Part shown: in pieces, positions 16,777-26,011 of the stretch
Layout: each line of letters begins with the position of its first letter
Position numbering within the stretch: the first letter of the stretch is position 1
DNA from: Pseudomonas koreensis
Lineage (GTDB): Bacteria > Pseudomonadota > Gammaproteobacteria > Pseudomonadales > Pseudomonadaceae
Reading direction: 5' to 3'
DNA length: 64,000 nt
Assembly (NCBI RefSeq): GCF_025447595.1
Contig: NZ_JAOEJU010000001.1
Coordinates: 558,001-622,000, forward strand
Made by a program: the position numbers and the translations under genes
The notes under the pieces: generated by a model
Database searches by the model: none
Told to the model about the DNA's origin: nothing
The model's input: only the letters and a program-made list of their open reading frames with translations

Positions 16777-19251
16777 GTGGCGCAACACACCCCCGATCTT
16801 CCTCCCGAACTTCGTCCCCTGGCCGAGATGCCCTGGTTCAAACGCCTGGCGGCGCGTTTTCTTGGGCACGGCCTGACGCAACTCCGCGCCCAGCACCGGG
16901 CCTCGTGGCTGCACGGCCAGGCCGACGGCTTTCGCAGCGGGCACACCGCCGGTGTGGATTACGGGTACAAGGAAGGCAAGGCTGACGGGCTGGAGGAGGG
17001 TCGTCAGGTCTTGTTGATCCGCGACAGCCGCAATACCGAGCATCGCCCGCCGGGTATCGACAATCATCTGTTCGACGACTGGCGCCTGCCGCTCAGTGCA
17101 GAACTGAAGAAGCGCATGAAAGGGGATGTCGCTCGTCTGCTGCCAGCCCACGCCCAGCCGAGCGTGGCGCAATGGAAGATGATTTTCAGCGATACCCCGT
17201 CAACCTCGGTGATTGCCGGCGCCGGAGCCGGTAAGTCGACCACGCTGGTACTGCGAATCCTGTTGTTGACTCACTACCTGGGCTTTGAGCTTGATTCGAT
17301 GACCGTGGTGACCTTTACCCGCGAGTCGCGCAAGGACTTCATCAACAAACTGGTTGAACTGTTCGCGTTGTGGGGACGAGCACTGAGTCAGAAAGACGCA
17401 AAGGATCTGGTTCGCACCTTTCACTCGCGCATTTTGCCGATGGTCCGCAGCCTGCCGGGATTCGAGCGCTTGCAGGCATTCGAAAACCTCAGCCACCGCG
17501 CACAGTCCGGTGATGAAGACGTCGACAGCAATCCTTTCGATCTGCGCATCAACGACGCGCAACGCCAGCAGCTCAACGCCTGTTACCACCGTCTCTACAA
17601 AGAAGACCCGCGCTTTGCGCAACTGATCCAGCCGCTGTCCCGGCATGCCTTGCAGCTCAAGGAGCTGGAGCGCGATCACCCGGACGTGCAAAAGCGCGTC
17701 GCTGTAACGGAACTGGCGGCTCGTCGCGATGAAGAGCTGTGCGACATGATCGAGGACATGTGGCTCGGCGCCGGCGCCTGGCCGATCAAGGGCATCGAAC
17801 CCAGCCGTCAGACATTCGAAATCAACGGCGCGTCATTCCATTGCCACGGCTACATTCCGAGCCTGGATGCCTGGGTTGTATTGGGTTTCGACCCTCGGGA
17901 AAACCCGCAGGTCTGCCGTCCCAACGCCAAGCTGACAGTGCGTGCAGAGTGGGCAGTCAAGCGCACCCTGTTTCAAGCTTTCTGTCGTAAGCCATTGATT
18001 TGGCTGGATTGTTACGAGTCATCAAAACGATTATTGGCCACACTTGCAGGTGATGTCAGCGCAGGTCCCGGCTTCGATTACAAGGTCAAAGGCGAGCTGG
18101 CGTCCGCGCCGTTGCTGGACTGTTTTGTCGCCGCCGCCGGTTTTATCGAGAACCTGGGCCTGGACGTGCCGGATGCCGTTGGCCGCATGAGTTTCGCCAA
18201 GGACGATCCGGACCGGTTTTTCTTTGAGGCCTTGAGCCTGTTCTGGCGAGCGCTGGAAGACCATTTGCTCGATCAGAAGCCACCGGTCATGACCTACAAC
18301 CGCATGTTTGCACTGTTCAGCGAGCACTCACCGGAAAACTTCAAACTGCTCAGCGATGAATTGCTGCGGCCGATGTCGCACCTGATGATCGATGAGTTTC
18401 AGGACGTTTCGCCGCAGATCGTCTCGTGGATTCGCGCCAGTCTTGCGGAGATCCGCAGTCGCGGCCCAGCCATGCACGTCGGACGAGGCGCGCAGCGATC
18501 CTCGCTGCTTTGCGTAGGCGATGACTGGCAATCGATCTACGGCTGGCGCGGTAGTTCGCCGAGCTACTTCATGGAGTTCAACAAGGAATTCCCGTCGCCG
18601 AGCACGACCCGGGTAATGCTCAGCGACAACTATCGCAGCCATCAGCACATCATCGACGCGGCGGAGCACATCGTTCGTGCAGCACCGGCGATCCCGGGCA
18701 AGAAGGCCAAGGCCAGCGGCGAGGAGAGACCGTTGCAACCGGTCAACGTACTGGAGCGCGATGATCAGGCGCTCGGCCAGCGCTTGGCGGAACACTATCG
18801 AAAGGGTGATTCAATCCTGATGCTCTATCGAAAAAGTAGCGATAAGTTATTGATAGAGCAGCATATTCAGTCTGTTGTTAATGTAGATTCGAGCTTGCCG
18901 TACGACTCCCGACGCCTGAAACAACTGACCTATCACAGCGCCAAAGGTCTGCAGGCCGACGCGGTTTTTCTGCTGGGCGATTGCCAGCACCTGACCAGTT
19001 CGCCGTACAAGAATCAGGTGTATCGCATGGCCGGGCTGGGCAAGGCCGGCGACAGCGAACCGTACGACAGCGCGCAGAAAGACGAAATCCTGCGCCTGGC
19101 CTACGTCGGTATCACTCGCGCAGTCAGTCATTGCTACTGGTACGTCGAGCCGCAAGACACTCAGGCGGTCAACATGCCTCGGGCTTCGGACCGGGTTGCC
19201 AAAGGCAAACCGTTCTTTGTCGATCATCGGCCTGAAAAGAAAACAGCCTGA
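16777..19251 (+). CDS. UvrD/Rep-type SF1 helicase with an N-terminal GX3 repeat
   Basis: 824 residues. The SF1 motifs are all present: AGAGAGKST (147-155, motif I), LMIDEFQDVSP (motif II), VGDDWQSIYGWRGS (III), NYRSHQHI (IV), LTYHSAKGLQADAVFL (V) and AYVGITRA (VI). It is expected to unwind DNA 3' to 5' with ATP, nearest in layout to helicase IV-like proteins. A large insertion between motifs I and II (about residues 200-480) has no recognised domain. Residues 47-75 contain eight glycines spaced exactly four apart, which is unusual. The start is GTG, with GGAG 10 bases upstream. It stands alone between two terminators, so no partner is indicated. Confidence 0.9.
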   Translation: MAQHTPDLPPELRPLAEMPWFKRLAARFLGHGLTQLRAQHRASWLHGQADGFRSGHTAGVDYGYKEGKADGLEEGRQVLLIRDSRNTEHRPPGIDNHLFDDWRLPLSAELKKRMKGDVARLLPAHAQPSVAQWKMIFSDTPSTSVIAGAGAGKSTTLVLRILLLTHYLGFELDSMTVVTFTRESRKDFINKLVELFALWGRALSQKDAKDLVRTFHSRILPMVRSLPGFERLQAFENLSHRAQSGDEDVDSNPFDLRINDAQRQQLNACYHRLYKEDPRFAQLIQPLSRHALQLKELERDHPDVQKRVAVTELAARRDEELCDMIEDMWLGAGAWPIKGIEPSRQTFEINGASFHCHGYIPSLDAWVVLGFDPRENPQVCRPNAKLTVRAEWAVKRTLFQAFCRKPLIWLDCYESSKRLLATLAGDVSAGPGFDYKVKGELASAPLLDCFVAAAGFIENLGLDVPDAVGRMSFAKDDPDRFFFEALSLFWRALEDHLLDQKPPVMTYNRMFALFSEHSPENFKLLSDELLRPMSHLMIDEFQDVSPQIVSWIRASLAEIRSRGPAMHVGRGAQRSSLLCVGDDWQSIYGWRGSSPSYFMEFNKEFPSPSTTRVMLSDNYRSHQHIIDAAEHIVRAAPAIPGKKAKASGEERPLQPVNVLERDDQALGQRLAEHYRKGDSILMLYRKSSDKLLIEQHIQSVVNVDSSLPYDSRRLKQLTYHSAKGLQADAVFLLGDCQHLTSSPYKNQVYRMAGLGKAGDSEPYDSAQKDEILRLAYVGITRAVSHCYWYVEPQDTQAVNMPRASDRVAKGKPFFVDHRPEKKTA

Positions 19252-19264
19252 ATCCACCGCTCAT

Positions 19265-19292
19265 AAAAAAGCCCGCACAAGGCGGGCTTTTT
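19265..19292. terminator. Bidirectional terminator between helicase and DUF1652 genes
   Basis: The stem GCCCGC/GCGGGC (19271-19276 with 19282-19287) is extended by A/T tracts on both sides (AAAAAA and TTTTT) and has a 5-base loop. The genes on both sides converge on it. Confidence 0.9.
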
Positions 19293-19308
19293 ATTTGAAA
19301 TCAGGTAG

Positions 19309-19581
19309 TTACGCGTAACTCTTGAGAGACTCCGGAGGAATAAAAGCCTCCAGTTCGTCCTCAACAGCTTCGATTATTCGCTCCACATCCGCCGCGTTCA
19401 TCACCGTGGCACAGGGAATGCCGGCGATCGCGATCAGGGTTTCGCCGCTGGCCCGATCGAACAGGCGCGCGACCAGACTGCCCGGCGCATCCATGGTCGC
19501 CTCGAAACCCATGGGATGAAAATGCCAGCGCATCAGCTGGCAGGCATTGGGGAACGTGACCTTGCTTGACCCTTTATTCAT
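19309..19581 (-). CDS. DUF1652 protein
   Basis: 90 residues from the ATG at 19581. The frame is open to an ATG at 19644 (111 residues), but the downstream start has the better purine-rich site (GAAGAAGG). FPNACQLMRWHFHPMGFEA followed by RLFDRASGETLIAIAGIP and an acidic C-terminal helix is the pattern of DUF1652, a small family largely restricted to Pseudomonas and without known function. It is soluble with no signal peptide. It converges with the helicase gene. Confidence 0.75.
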   Translation of the reverse strand: MNKGSSKVTFPNACQLMRWHFHPMGFEATMDAPGSLVARLFDRASGETLIAIAGIPCATVMNAADVERIIEAVEDELEAFIPPESLKSYA

Positions 19582-19845
19582 GTGTTGCCCGCCTTCTTCA
19601 TCGAGCGCTTCCGTTTGCTCATGGTAGGTGGGAAGAGCCTTCATTGGCTCAACCGATGACTGCTTTTAAAAGTAGCATCTGGATGTGAAATTCCTGTGAG
19701 AATTTTCAGTTCATTTAGCGATTGCGCGGATTTTTTTGATGTAAGTCACGCTCCACGCCAATCGTCGCCAAAATGCCATTACGCCCGGGTTGTTGATGCA
19801 GCGCCAGAAGTTGGGCAAGCTCGGTTCTTTTTCCAAGAGTCCCTT

Positions 19846-20661
19846 ATGCACGCCGATGATGATGGCCCGGAACAGACGAGGGCCACGGCCGAAACGGTCA
19901 TGCGCTATCACCTGTGCTGGAAACACCGGGACCTGGATGGCGTGATGGCGCTGTACCACCCGGACATCCAGTACAACGATTTCTTCCAGAACCGCGTGCT
20001 CGGCCTCGACGAACTGCGCGAGTACGTCCGGGTCAGCATGCCCCGCGAGTCCGATGAAGCGCTGGAGCATTGCGACCGCATCCGCATCGATGGCAACACC
20101 GCCTTCATTCAATACGAAGTGACGTTGCGCGGCGGCAACGGGCTGGTGTCGTTTCGCTCCAGCGAAGCGATCACGGTCAAGGACGGGCAGATCTGGCGGG
20201 TCAATGAATATGCTTCGCTGGTGCGCGAGCAGGCCGACAGCCAGTCCGCAGCCAGCCAGCGTCCGGCGGTGAGCCGTCTGGGCCTGTCGCCGCGCCAGTT
20301 GAGCTTCATGGCCGATGACTTGCAGCAGTATTTTCAGCGTCAGCAGCCTTATCTCGACCCCGAACTCGACCTGCAACGGGTGGCGAAGGAGTGCGGGTAC
20401 AGCCGCAATCAGATTTCCTATTTGCTGAATCAGGTGCTGGGGCAAAGTTTCTACCGCTACGTCAATCAGGCGCGTCTGCAACATCTATTGCAGTCGCTGG
20501 ACAACGCCACGCCGCCGCTGCGCATCGACGAACTGGCCTTCGCCGCCGGTTTCAATTCGCTGTCGGCGTTCTACAGCTGCTTTCGCCAGCATACCGGCCA
20601 GTCGCCCAAGGCCTACGCGAAGCAAATTTCTTTGCGGACACGCGCGCAAGACAATCCCTGA
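19846..20661 (+). CDS. AraC-family regulator with N-terminal NTF2/SnoaL-like domain
   Basis: 271 residues from ATG 19846, which follows AAGAG; the open frame extends 50 codons upstream without coding character. Residues about 12-120 form an NTF2/SnoaL-like fold (YHLCWKHRDLDGVMALYHPDIQYNDF is the diagnostic opening, here residues 19-44). Residues about 160-260 hold an AraC HTH pair with LQRVAKECGYSRNQISYLLNQ and IDELAFAAGFNSLSAFYSCFRQ. An NTF2-like sensor in place of a cupin is uncommon for AraC regulators. The oxidase gene starts 51 bases downstream on the same strand, so it probably controls the oxidase-cupin-binding protein unit. The ligand is unknown; a small polar metabolite is possible. 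Confidence 0.85.
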   Translation: MHADDDGPEQTRATAETVMRYHLCWKHRDLDGVMALYHPDIQYNDFFQNRVLGLDELREYVRVSMPRESDEALEHCDRIRIDGNTAFIQYEVTLRGGNGLVSFRSSEAITVKDGQIWRVNEYASLVREQADSQSAASQRPAVSRLGLSPRQLSFMADDLQQYFQRQQPYLDPELDLQRVAKECGYSRNQISYLLNQVLGQSFYRYVNQARLQHLLQSLDNATPPLRIDELAFAAGFNSLSAFYSCFRQHTGQSPKAYAKQISLRTRAQDNP

Positions 20662-20712
20662 GTTCTGCCTCTAGGATCGACGCCATCGAAACCTGGATTG
20701 GCGGAGTCTTGC

Positions 20713-22119
20713 ATGCCGGCGTGGCGCACTATCAGTTTGTGGATGGATCAACTCGACGAGCCGCTGACCGCGCGCCCGCCGCTTGCGCAGGATCTGGACG
20801 TCGATGTGGCGATCATTGGCGCCGGTTACACGGGGCTGTGGACTGCGTACTACCTGAAACAACAGGCGCCGAGTCTGAGCATTGCCATCATCGAGGCGCA
20901 AACCGCCGGGTTCGGTGCGTCCGGCCGCAACGGCGGCTGGCTGATGGGCAATCTGCTGGGCGAAGATCGCCTGCTGGCCGGCCTGTCACCGCAACAGCGC
21001 CGCGCTTCTTACGATCTTTTGCACGATATTCCGGATGAAGTGGCGAGTGTCCTCGAACGCGAAGGCATCGACTGCGATTACCGTAAAGGCGGGGTGCTGT
21101 ACTGCGCCGCGCGCTATCCCGAGCAGGAAGCCAGTCTTCGCGACTACCTGAAGAAACTCCACGCCCAGGGCCTGACCGACGACGATTACCGCTGGCTCAG
21201 CCCCGAACAACTGGCGCAGCAGCTGCGCATCGCCAAGCCTTACGGCGGCATCTTCGCCCCGCACGTGGCGACCATTCACCCGGCAAAACTGGTGCGCGGC
21301 CTGGCGCGAACCGTTGAAAGCATGGGGGTGAAGATCTACGAAAACAGCCCGGTGACCCATTGGCAGGCCGCAAGTCTGCGTACTGACAAGGCCAGCGTGC
21401 GCAGCCGCTGGATCGTCCCGGCCATCGAAGGCTATTCCGTCACGCTGCCTCCGCTGGGCCGTTATCAATTACCGGTGCAGAGCCTGATCGTTGCCACCGA
21501 GCCGTTGTCCGCCGCAACCTGGGACGCAATCGGCCTGAGCCGAGGCCAGGCTTTCAGTGAATTCAGTCGTCAGGTCACTTACGGCCAACGCAGCGCCGAC
21601 AATCGGCTGATCTTCGGTGCCCGTGGCGGTTATCAGTTCGCCGGCAAGCTGCGCCACAACTTCGACCTGACCCGCGATGAAGTCGAGCTGCGCCGCTATT
21701 TGTTCGGCGAACTCTTCCCGCAATTGAAAAACGTACAGATTACCCACGCCTGGGGCGGCAACCTCGGCATGTCCCGGCATTTCAAACCGCACATGCTCTG
21801 CGACCGGGCCAACGGCATCGCGCTGTCCGGCGGCTATGGCGGGGAGGGTGTCGGCGCTTCCAATCTGGGCGGTCGCACACTGGCCGATCTGATTCTCGAG
21901 CGCGATACCGAGCTGACACATCAGCCGTGGGTGCTGCCCGACGGCGGAATCCACGCGCTGCGAGCCTGGGAGCCGGAACCGTGCCGCTGGCTCGGTTACA
22001 ACGCGATCATCAAAAGCTTCGTCCACGAAGACCAGACCCTGGCCAATCCGGCGACAGCGCCCTGGCGGCGCAAGCTTGCCAGCCAGGTGGCCGGGTTCAT
22101 GGAAGGTTTCATGCACTAA
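20713..22119 (+). CDS. FAD-dependent oxidoreductase (gamma-glutamylputrescine oxidase-like)
   Basis: 468 residues of the DAO/PuuB type. The FAD ADP-binding motif is DVAIIGAGYTGLWTAYYL near residue 33, followed by GFGASGRNGGW, which is characteristic of PuuB-like amine oxidases. A C-terminal FAD contact lies in ALSGGYGGEGVGASNLGGR. These enzymes oxidise the amine of gamma-glutamylputrescine or related amines to an aldehyde with H2O2. ATG 20713 has GGCGGAG upstream and is preferred over TTG 20698. It is followed by a cupin and a polyamine-binding protein, supporting a role in amine catabolism. The exact substrate cannot be read from the sequence. Confidence 0.85.
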   Translation: MPAWRTISLWMDQLDEPLTARPPLAQDLDVDVAIIGAGYTGLWTAYYLKQQAPSLSIAIIEAQTAGFGASGRNGGWLMGNLLGEDRLLAGLSPQQRRASYDLLHDIPDEVASVLEREGIDCDYRKGGVLYCAARYPEQEASLRDYLKKLHAQGLTDDDYRWLSPEQLAQQLRIAKPYGGIFAPHVATIHPAKLVRGLARTVESMGVKIYENSPVTHWQAASLRTDKASVRSRWIVPAIEGYSVTLPPLGRYQLPVQSLIVATEPLSAATWDAIGLSRGQAFSEFSRQVTYGQRSADNRLIFGARGGYQFAGKLRHNFDLTRDEVELRRYLFGELFPQLKNVQITHAWGGNLGMSRHFKPHMLCDRANGIALSGGYGGEGVGASNLGGRTLADLILERDTELTHQPWVLPDGGIHALRAWEPEPCRWLGYNAIIKSFVHEDQTLANPATAPWRRKLASQVAGFMEGFMH

Positions 22120-22148
22120 ACGTTGTTTACTACGAGACAGGTAACGCC

Positions 22149-22493
22149 ATGAGCATCACCCAATTCAAGAACACCGCCACGTTGCAACTGGATGAGTCCA
22201 ACCCGGTGGCCGTGCCGCTCGGCACACCGGTGGCGATTGCCTCGACCACCAGCGTCGAACGCGACGACGGCGTCGAAACCGGCGTCTGGGAATGCACGCC
22301 CGGTCGCTGGCGTCGGCAGATCACCGCTCAGGAGTTCTGCCATTTCATTTCCGGTCGCTGCACGTTCACCCCGGACGGCGGCGGCGAAACCCTGCATATA
22401 CAAGGTGGCGACGCACTGATGTTGCCGGCCAACACGCTCGGGATCTGGGACATCGAGGAAACCGTGCGCAAGACCTATGTCCTGATTTTCTGA
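22149..22493 (+). CDS. Small cupin-domain protein
   Basis: 114 residues forming one cupin barrel. VWECTPGRWRRQITAQEFCHFISGRCTFTPDGG followed by GGDALMLPANTLGIWDIEE matches small RmlC-like cupins (DUF861 type) often found beside amine oxidases (the first segment is residues 39-71). It starts 29 bases after the oxidase stop with AGG upstream. It may bind a metal or a product of the oxidase; no catalytic assignment is possible. Confidence 0.82.
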   Translation: MSITQFKNTATLQLDESNPVAVPLGTPVAIASTTSVERDDGVETGVWECTPGRWRRQITAQEFCHFISGRCTFTPDGGGETLHIQGGDALMLPANTLGIWDIEETVRKTYVLIF

Positions 22494-22549
22494 CGCTTTG
22501 ATCCTTTTGATTGCCTGCCAACAACAATAGCCAATACAGGAATCGATCC

Positions 22550-23635
22550 ATGATCCGAAAGACCCTCGCGCTCGCACCCTTGATGCTCGCCGCTTCCTTC
22601 GCTCAGGCTGCGGATACGGTCAAGGTTTACAACTGGTCCGACTACATCGCGCCGGACACCGCCAAGAACTTCGAAAAGGCCAGCGGCATTGGCGTCACCT
22701 ATGACGTCTACGACAGCAACGAAACCCTCGACGGCAAGCTGATGACCGGTAAATCCGGTTACGACGTGGTGTTTCCGTCCAACCACTTCATGGCGCGGCA
22801 GATCGAGGGCGGGGCGCTGAAGAAACTCGACAAGAGCCAGTTGCCGAACTGGAAGAACCTCAATCCGGTGTTGCTCAAGGCCTTGCAGACCAACGATCCG
22901 GGCAACGAACACGGCTTTCCATACCTGTGGGGCAGCACCGGCATCGGCTACAACGTCGCCAAGGTCAAGGCCGTACTGGGTGACAACGCGCCGGTGGATT
23001 CCTGGGATCTGATCTTCAAACCCGAATACATGGAAAAACTGCAGAAATGCGGCGTGGCGATCCTCGACAACGGCCCGGAACTGCTGCCGGCGGCGCTCAA
23101 TTACCTGGGGCTGCCGCACCACAGCAAGAACCCCGAGGACTACAAGAAAGCTGAAGCGCTGCTGATGAAAGTGCGGCAGTATGTCAGCTACTTCCATTCC
23201 TCGAAGTACACCAGCGATCTGGCCAATGGCGATATTTGCGTGGCGGTCGGTTTCTCCGGCGACATCCTGCAAGCGGAAAACCGCGCCAAAGAAGCGAAGA
23301 ACGGCATCGAAATCGGCTACGAAATTCCCAAGGAAGGCGCCGCGATCTGGTTCGACATGGTCGCCATGCCCGCGGACGCGCCGGACGAGAAGGCCGGCTA
23401 CGCGTTCATGAACTACCTGCTGCAGCCCGACGTCATGGCCGGCATCAGCAACTATGTGCATTACGCCAATGGCAACGAACAGGCCGACAGCCTGATCGAC
23501 CCGGCGATCAAGAACGACACCAAGGTTTATCCGAGCCCGGAAATGATGGGCAAGCTGTTCGCGCTGGAAGCGATGCCGCTGAACATCGACCGGATACGGA
23601 CGCGGGTGTGGAACAAGATTCGTACTGGCAGCTGA
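22550..23635 (+). CDS. Periplasmic polyamine-binding protein (PotF/SpuD-like)
   Basis: 361 residues with a Sec signal ending in AQA (about residue 20) and a PotD/PotF-type periplasmic binding fold (KVYNWSDYIAPDT, GYDVVFPSN and WGSTGIGYN are family signatures). It should capture putrescine or spermidine. ATG 22550 has AGGAA upstream; the open frame begins 13 codons earlier without a signal peptide. No permease or ATPase genes follow, so it either uses a transporter encoded elsewhere or acts as a sensor. It is the last gene of the oxidase-cupin unit and is followed by a hairpin. Confidence 0.9.
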   Translation: MIRKTLALAPLMLAASFAQAADTVKVYNWSDYIAPDTAKNFEKASGIGVTYDVYDSNETLDGKLMTGKSGYDVVFPSNHFMARQIEGGALKKLDKSQLPNWKNLNPVLLKALQTNDPGNEHGFPYLWGSTGIGYNVAKVKAVLGDNAPVDSWDLIFKPEYMEKLQKCGVAILDNGPELLPAALNYLGLPHHSKNPEDYKKAEALLMKVRQYVSYFHSSKYTSDLANGDICVAVGFSGDILQAENRAKEAKNGIEIGYEIPKEGAAIWFDMVAMPADAPDEKAGYAFMNYLLQPDVMAGISNYVHYANGNEQADSLIDPAIKNDTKVYPSPEMMGKLFALEAMPLNIDRIRTRVWNKIRTGS

Positions 23636-23641
23636 AGAAAA

Positions 23642-23669
23642 CAGGCGAGGGCGGTACAGCCCTCGCCTG
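23642..23669 (+). terminator. Hairpin after the polyamine-binding protein gene
   Basis: A perfect 11-bp stem CAGGCGAGGGC/GCCCTCGCCTG with a 6-base loop begins 7 bases past the stop. The T tract is poor, so it may be a stabilising or Rho-assisted end rather than a full intrinsic terminator. Confidence 0.65.
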
Positions 23670-24006
23670 AATATGTACTGTTGAATCAACTTGATATCAA
23701 ACCACTGGCATTGCACTGATAAAGTGCAGCAAAGTGAGACGCTGCTAACAAAAAACAACTTACCGATATTTAATATTTAAATAAGAAATCGTCAGACAAT
23801 TAGGCAAGTTCACCAAACTTACAAACTTCTTTCGGCGGCACACGCTTTGTTTACGGGAGTTTCCCGGAGCAGTTCAATTTGATCTCAAAAAAACGCTAGA
23901 CGTTAGATTTCAAATTGTGTCAGGTTTCTTACGCCTTCATTGGGCGAGTGATAGGACAATCTCGCCAGAGGTTGTCGCTATCGGACAAAAACTGTTCCAT
24001 TGCTAA

Positions 24007-24016
24007 ACAAGGAAGT
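24007..24016 (+). promoter_or_regulatory. RsmA/RsmE binding motif over the aprA ribosome binding site
   Basis: ACAAGGAAGT matches the consensus A/UCANGGANGU/A at every fixed position and contains the Shine-Dalgarno sequence 6 bases before the aprA ATG. In fluorescent pseudomonads aprA is translationally repressed by RsmA/RsmE and relieved by the Gac/Rsm small RNAs. The site supports the same control here. Confidence 0.75.
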
Positions 24017-24022
24017 GTGTTT

Positions 24023-25489
24023 ATGTCGAAAGTAAAAGCTAATGCTGTTGATACCGCCGAACAGGCTTTCCAGCTGGGCGCGGCGCCGCAACCTCTGGCA
24101 GCGACCAGCACGGCGTATAACCAGATCAATAGCTTCAGCCACCAATACGATCGTGGCGGCAACCTCACGGTCAATGGCAAACCCTCCTTTTCCGTCGACC
24201 AGGCCGCAACCCAGTTGCTGCGCGACGGCGCTGCCTACCAGGACAAGGATGGCAGCGGCAAGATCGAACTCACCTACACGTTCCTGACTTCGGTATCGTC
24301 CAGCACGATGAACAAGCACGGGATCACCGGGTTCAGTCAGTTCAGTACTCAACAGAAAACCCAGGCCGTGCTCGCCATGCAATCCTGGGCCGATGTGGCC
24401 AACGTCACTTTTACCGAGAAAGCCACCGGCGGTGACGGCCACATGACCTTTGCCAACTACAGCGGTGGCGTGGACGGCGCAGCTGCGTTCGCCTACCTGC
24501 CGGGTACCGGTCCGGGTTACGACGGCACTTCGTGGTACTTGATCAACAGCGGTTACACGCAGAACAAGACCCCGGATCTGAACAACTACGGTCGTCAGAC
24601 CCTGACCCACGAAATCGGCCACACCCTTGGCCTGGCGCACCCGGGCGACTACAACGCCGGCAACGGCAACCCGACCTACAATGACGCCACCTACGGGCAA
24701 GACACCCGCGGCTACAGCGTCATGAGCTACTGGAGCGAAAGCAATACCAGCCAGAACTTCAGCAAGGGCGGGGTGGAAGCCTATTCCTCCGGTCCCCTGA
24801 TGGATGACATTGCAGCGATCCAGAAGCTCTACGGCGCCAACATGACCACCCGTACCGGTGACACCACCTACGGCTTCAACTCCAACGCCGGTCGCGATTT
24901 CCTCAGCGCCTCGTCGTCGGCCGACAAGCTGGTGTTTTCGGTGTGGGATGCCGGCGGCAAGGACACCTTCGACTTCTCGGGTTTCACCCAGAACCAGAAG
25001 ATCAACCTCAATGAAGCCTCGTTCTCCGACGTTGGCGGCCTGGTGGGCAACGTGTCCATCGCCAAGGGCGTCACCATCGAGAACGCGATTGGCGGTTCGG
25101 GCAACGACCTGCTGATTGGCAACAACGTTGCCAACGAGCTCAAGGGCGGCGCCGGTAACGACATCCTTTACGGCGCCGGTGGTGCCGACAAACTGTGGGG
25201 CGGCGCGGGTTCGGACATTTTTGTGTTCGCGGCCAGCTCTGACTCCAAGCCGGGTGCGATCGATCAGATCCTCGATTTCGTCAGCGGTCTGGACAAAATC
25301 GACCTGACCGGTATCACCAAGGGTGCCGGACTGCACTTCGTCAGCGCCTTCACCGGTGCGGCGGGTGATGCGGTTCTGACGTCTTCAGGTGGCAACAGCC
25401 TGTTGTCGGTGGACTTCTCCGGGCACGGCGTGGCTGATTTCCAGGTCAGCACCGTTGGCCAGGCAGCGCTCAGCGACATCGTGGCGTGA
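24023..25489 (+). CDS. aprA: Alkaline metalloprotease AprA/AprX (serralysin)
   Basis: 488 residues, the usual serralysin length. A short propeptide without Sec signal is followed by the catalytic domain. The zinc motif is [11 protein letters not shown] (196-206), and the Met-turn is SVMSYW (232-237, M234/Y236). RTX calcium-binding nonapeptides ([30 protein letters not shown]) lie around residues 355-410. The C-terminus, ending LSDIVA, is a type I secretion signal. It is exported by AprDEF, encoded downstream, and is blocked in the periplasm by AprI. This is the main heat-stable milk-spoilage protease of P. fluorescens. ATG 24023 is preceded by AAGGAAG inside an RsmE site. Confidence 0.96.
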   Translation: MSKVKANAVDTAEQAFQLGAAPQPLAATSTAYNQINSFSHQYDRGGNLTVNGKPSFSVDQAATQLLRDGAAYQDKDGSGKIELTYTFLTSVSSSTMNKHGITGFSQFSTQQKTQAVLAMQSWADVANVTFTEKATGGDGHMTFANYSGGVDGAAAFAYLPGTGPGYDGTSWYLINSGYTQNKTPDLNNYGRQTLTHEIGHTLGLAHPGDYNAGNGNPTYNDATYGQDTRGYSVMSYWSESNTSQNFSKGGVEAYSSGPLMDDIAAIQKLYGANMTTRTGDTTYGFNSNAGRDFLSASSSADKLVFSVWDAGGKDTFDFSGFTQNQKINLNEASFSDVGGLVGNVSIAKGVTIENAIGGSGNDLLIGNNVANELKGGAGNDILYGAGGADKLWGGAGSDIFVFAASSDSKPGAIDQILDFVSGLDKIDLTGITKGAGLHFVSAFTGAAGDAVLTSSGGNSLLSVDFSGHGVADFQVSTVGQAALSDIVA

Positions 25490-25500
25490 TGTGAACCGGG

Positions 25501-25525
25501 AAAGCGGCGCGTGATGCGCCGCTTT
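25501..25525 (+). terminator. Hairpin between aprA and aprI
   Basis: A 10-bp stem AAAGCGGCGC/GCGCCGCTTT with a 5-base loop starts 12 bases after the aprA stop, followed by a mixed T/C tract. It probably reduces transcription into the inhibitor and exporter genes, so that protease is made in excess over its machinery. Confidence 0.7.
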
Positions 25526-25582
25526 CTTCACTTGCATCGCCATGGCCGGTAAGCAAGGCTACGCGCCGGAGTGAAATTTCCT

Positions 25583-26011
25583 ATGATCCAACTCGCTTTT
25601 ACCCGCAGAGCGGCGGCGTATCTGTTGCCGATGCTGATGATGATTTCTGGAGAAACAACCATGGCAAGCAGCCTGAGACTTGAAGATCCATCGGTATTTG
25701 CCGGGCAGTGGCAAGCGACTTTGAGTGCCCGCAGTGACAGCCCCGAAGCGCAAGCGATTCAGGACAAGCCGTCGAACACCTGCCAGATCGATCTCGAGGC
25801 CAATCAGACGCTGGGCAAAGGCGCCGATTGTCTGAGCGCGTGGTTGCAGGACGCTGCCATCGGCTGGTTTCCCGATCCGGACGGTCTGTCGATCACCGGC
25901 AAGGAAGGCTCAAGAATCCAGTTTTTCAGCCGACAACGTGATGGGCTTTATCTGAGTACTTTGAAGTCGGGCCTGGTGATTACACTCAAGCGTGCTGCAC
26001 AACAGCCTTGA
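25583..26011 (+). CDS. aprI: Periplasmic protease inhibitor AprI (Inh family)
   Basis: 142 residues with an N-terminal signal-type segment and then a small beta-barrel. SSLRLEDPSVFAGQW, CQIDLEANQTLG, CLSAWL and IGWFPDPDGLSIT match inhibitors of serralysins (Inh of Dickeya, AprI of P. aeruginosa). The mature N-terminus (SSLRL) enters the protease active site. The two cysteines probably form a disulfide. ATG 25583 has GGAGTG upstream; a GTG lies 4 codons earlier without a site. It sits between aprA and aprD, the standard position, and protects the periplasm from leaked protease. Confidence 0.9.
   Translation: MIQLAFTRRAAAYLLPMLMMISGETTMASSLRLEDPSVFAGQWQATLSARSDSPEAQAIQDKPSNTCQIDLEANQTLGKGADCLSAWLQDAAIGWFPDPDGLSITGKEGSRIQFFSRQRDGLYLSTLKSGLVITLKRAAQQP

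Larger units (their letters stand above)
23636..24022. promoter_or_regulatory. AT-rich aprA upstream region
   Basis: 387 bases carrying an 11-bp hairpin at 23642-23669, then an AT-rich stretch (23750-23800), GGGAGTTTCCC near 23857, and the RsmE-type site over the aprA ribosome binding site. It probably holds the aprA promoter, but no -35/-10 pair was clear enough to name. Confidence 0.5.
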
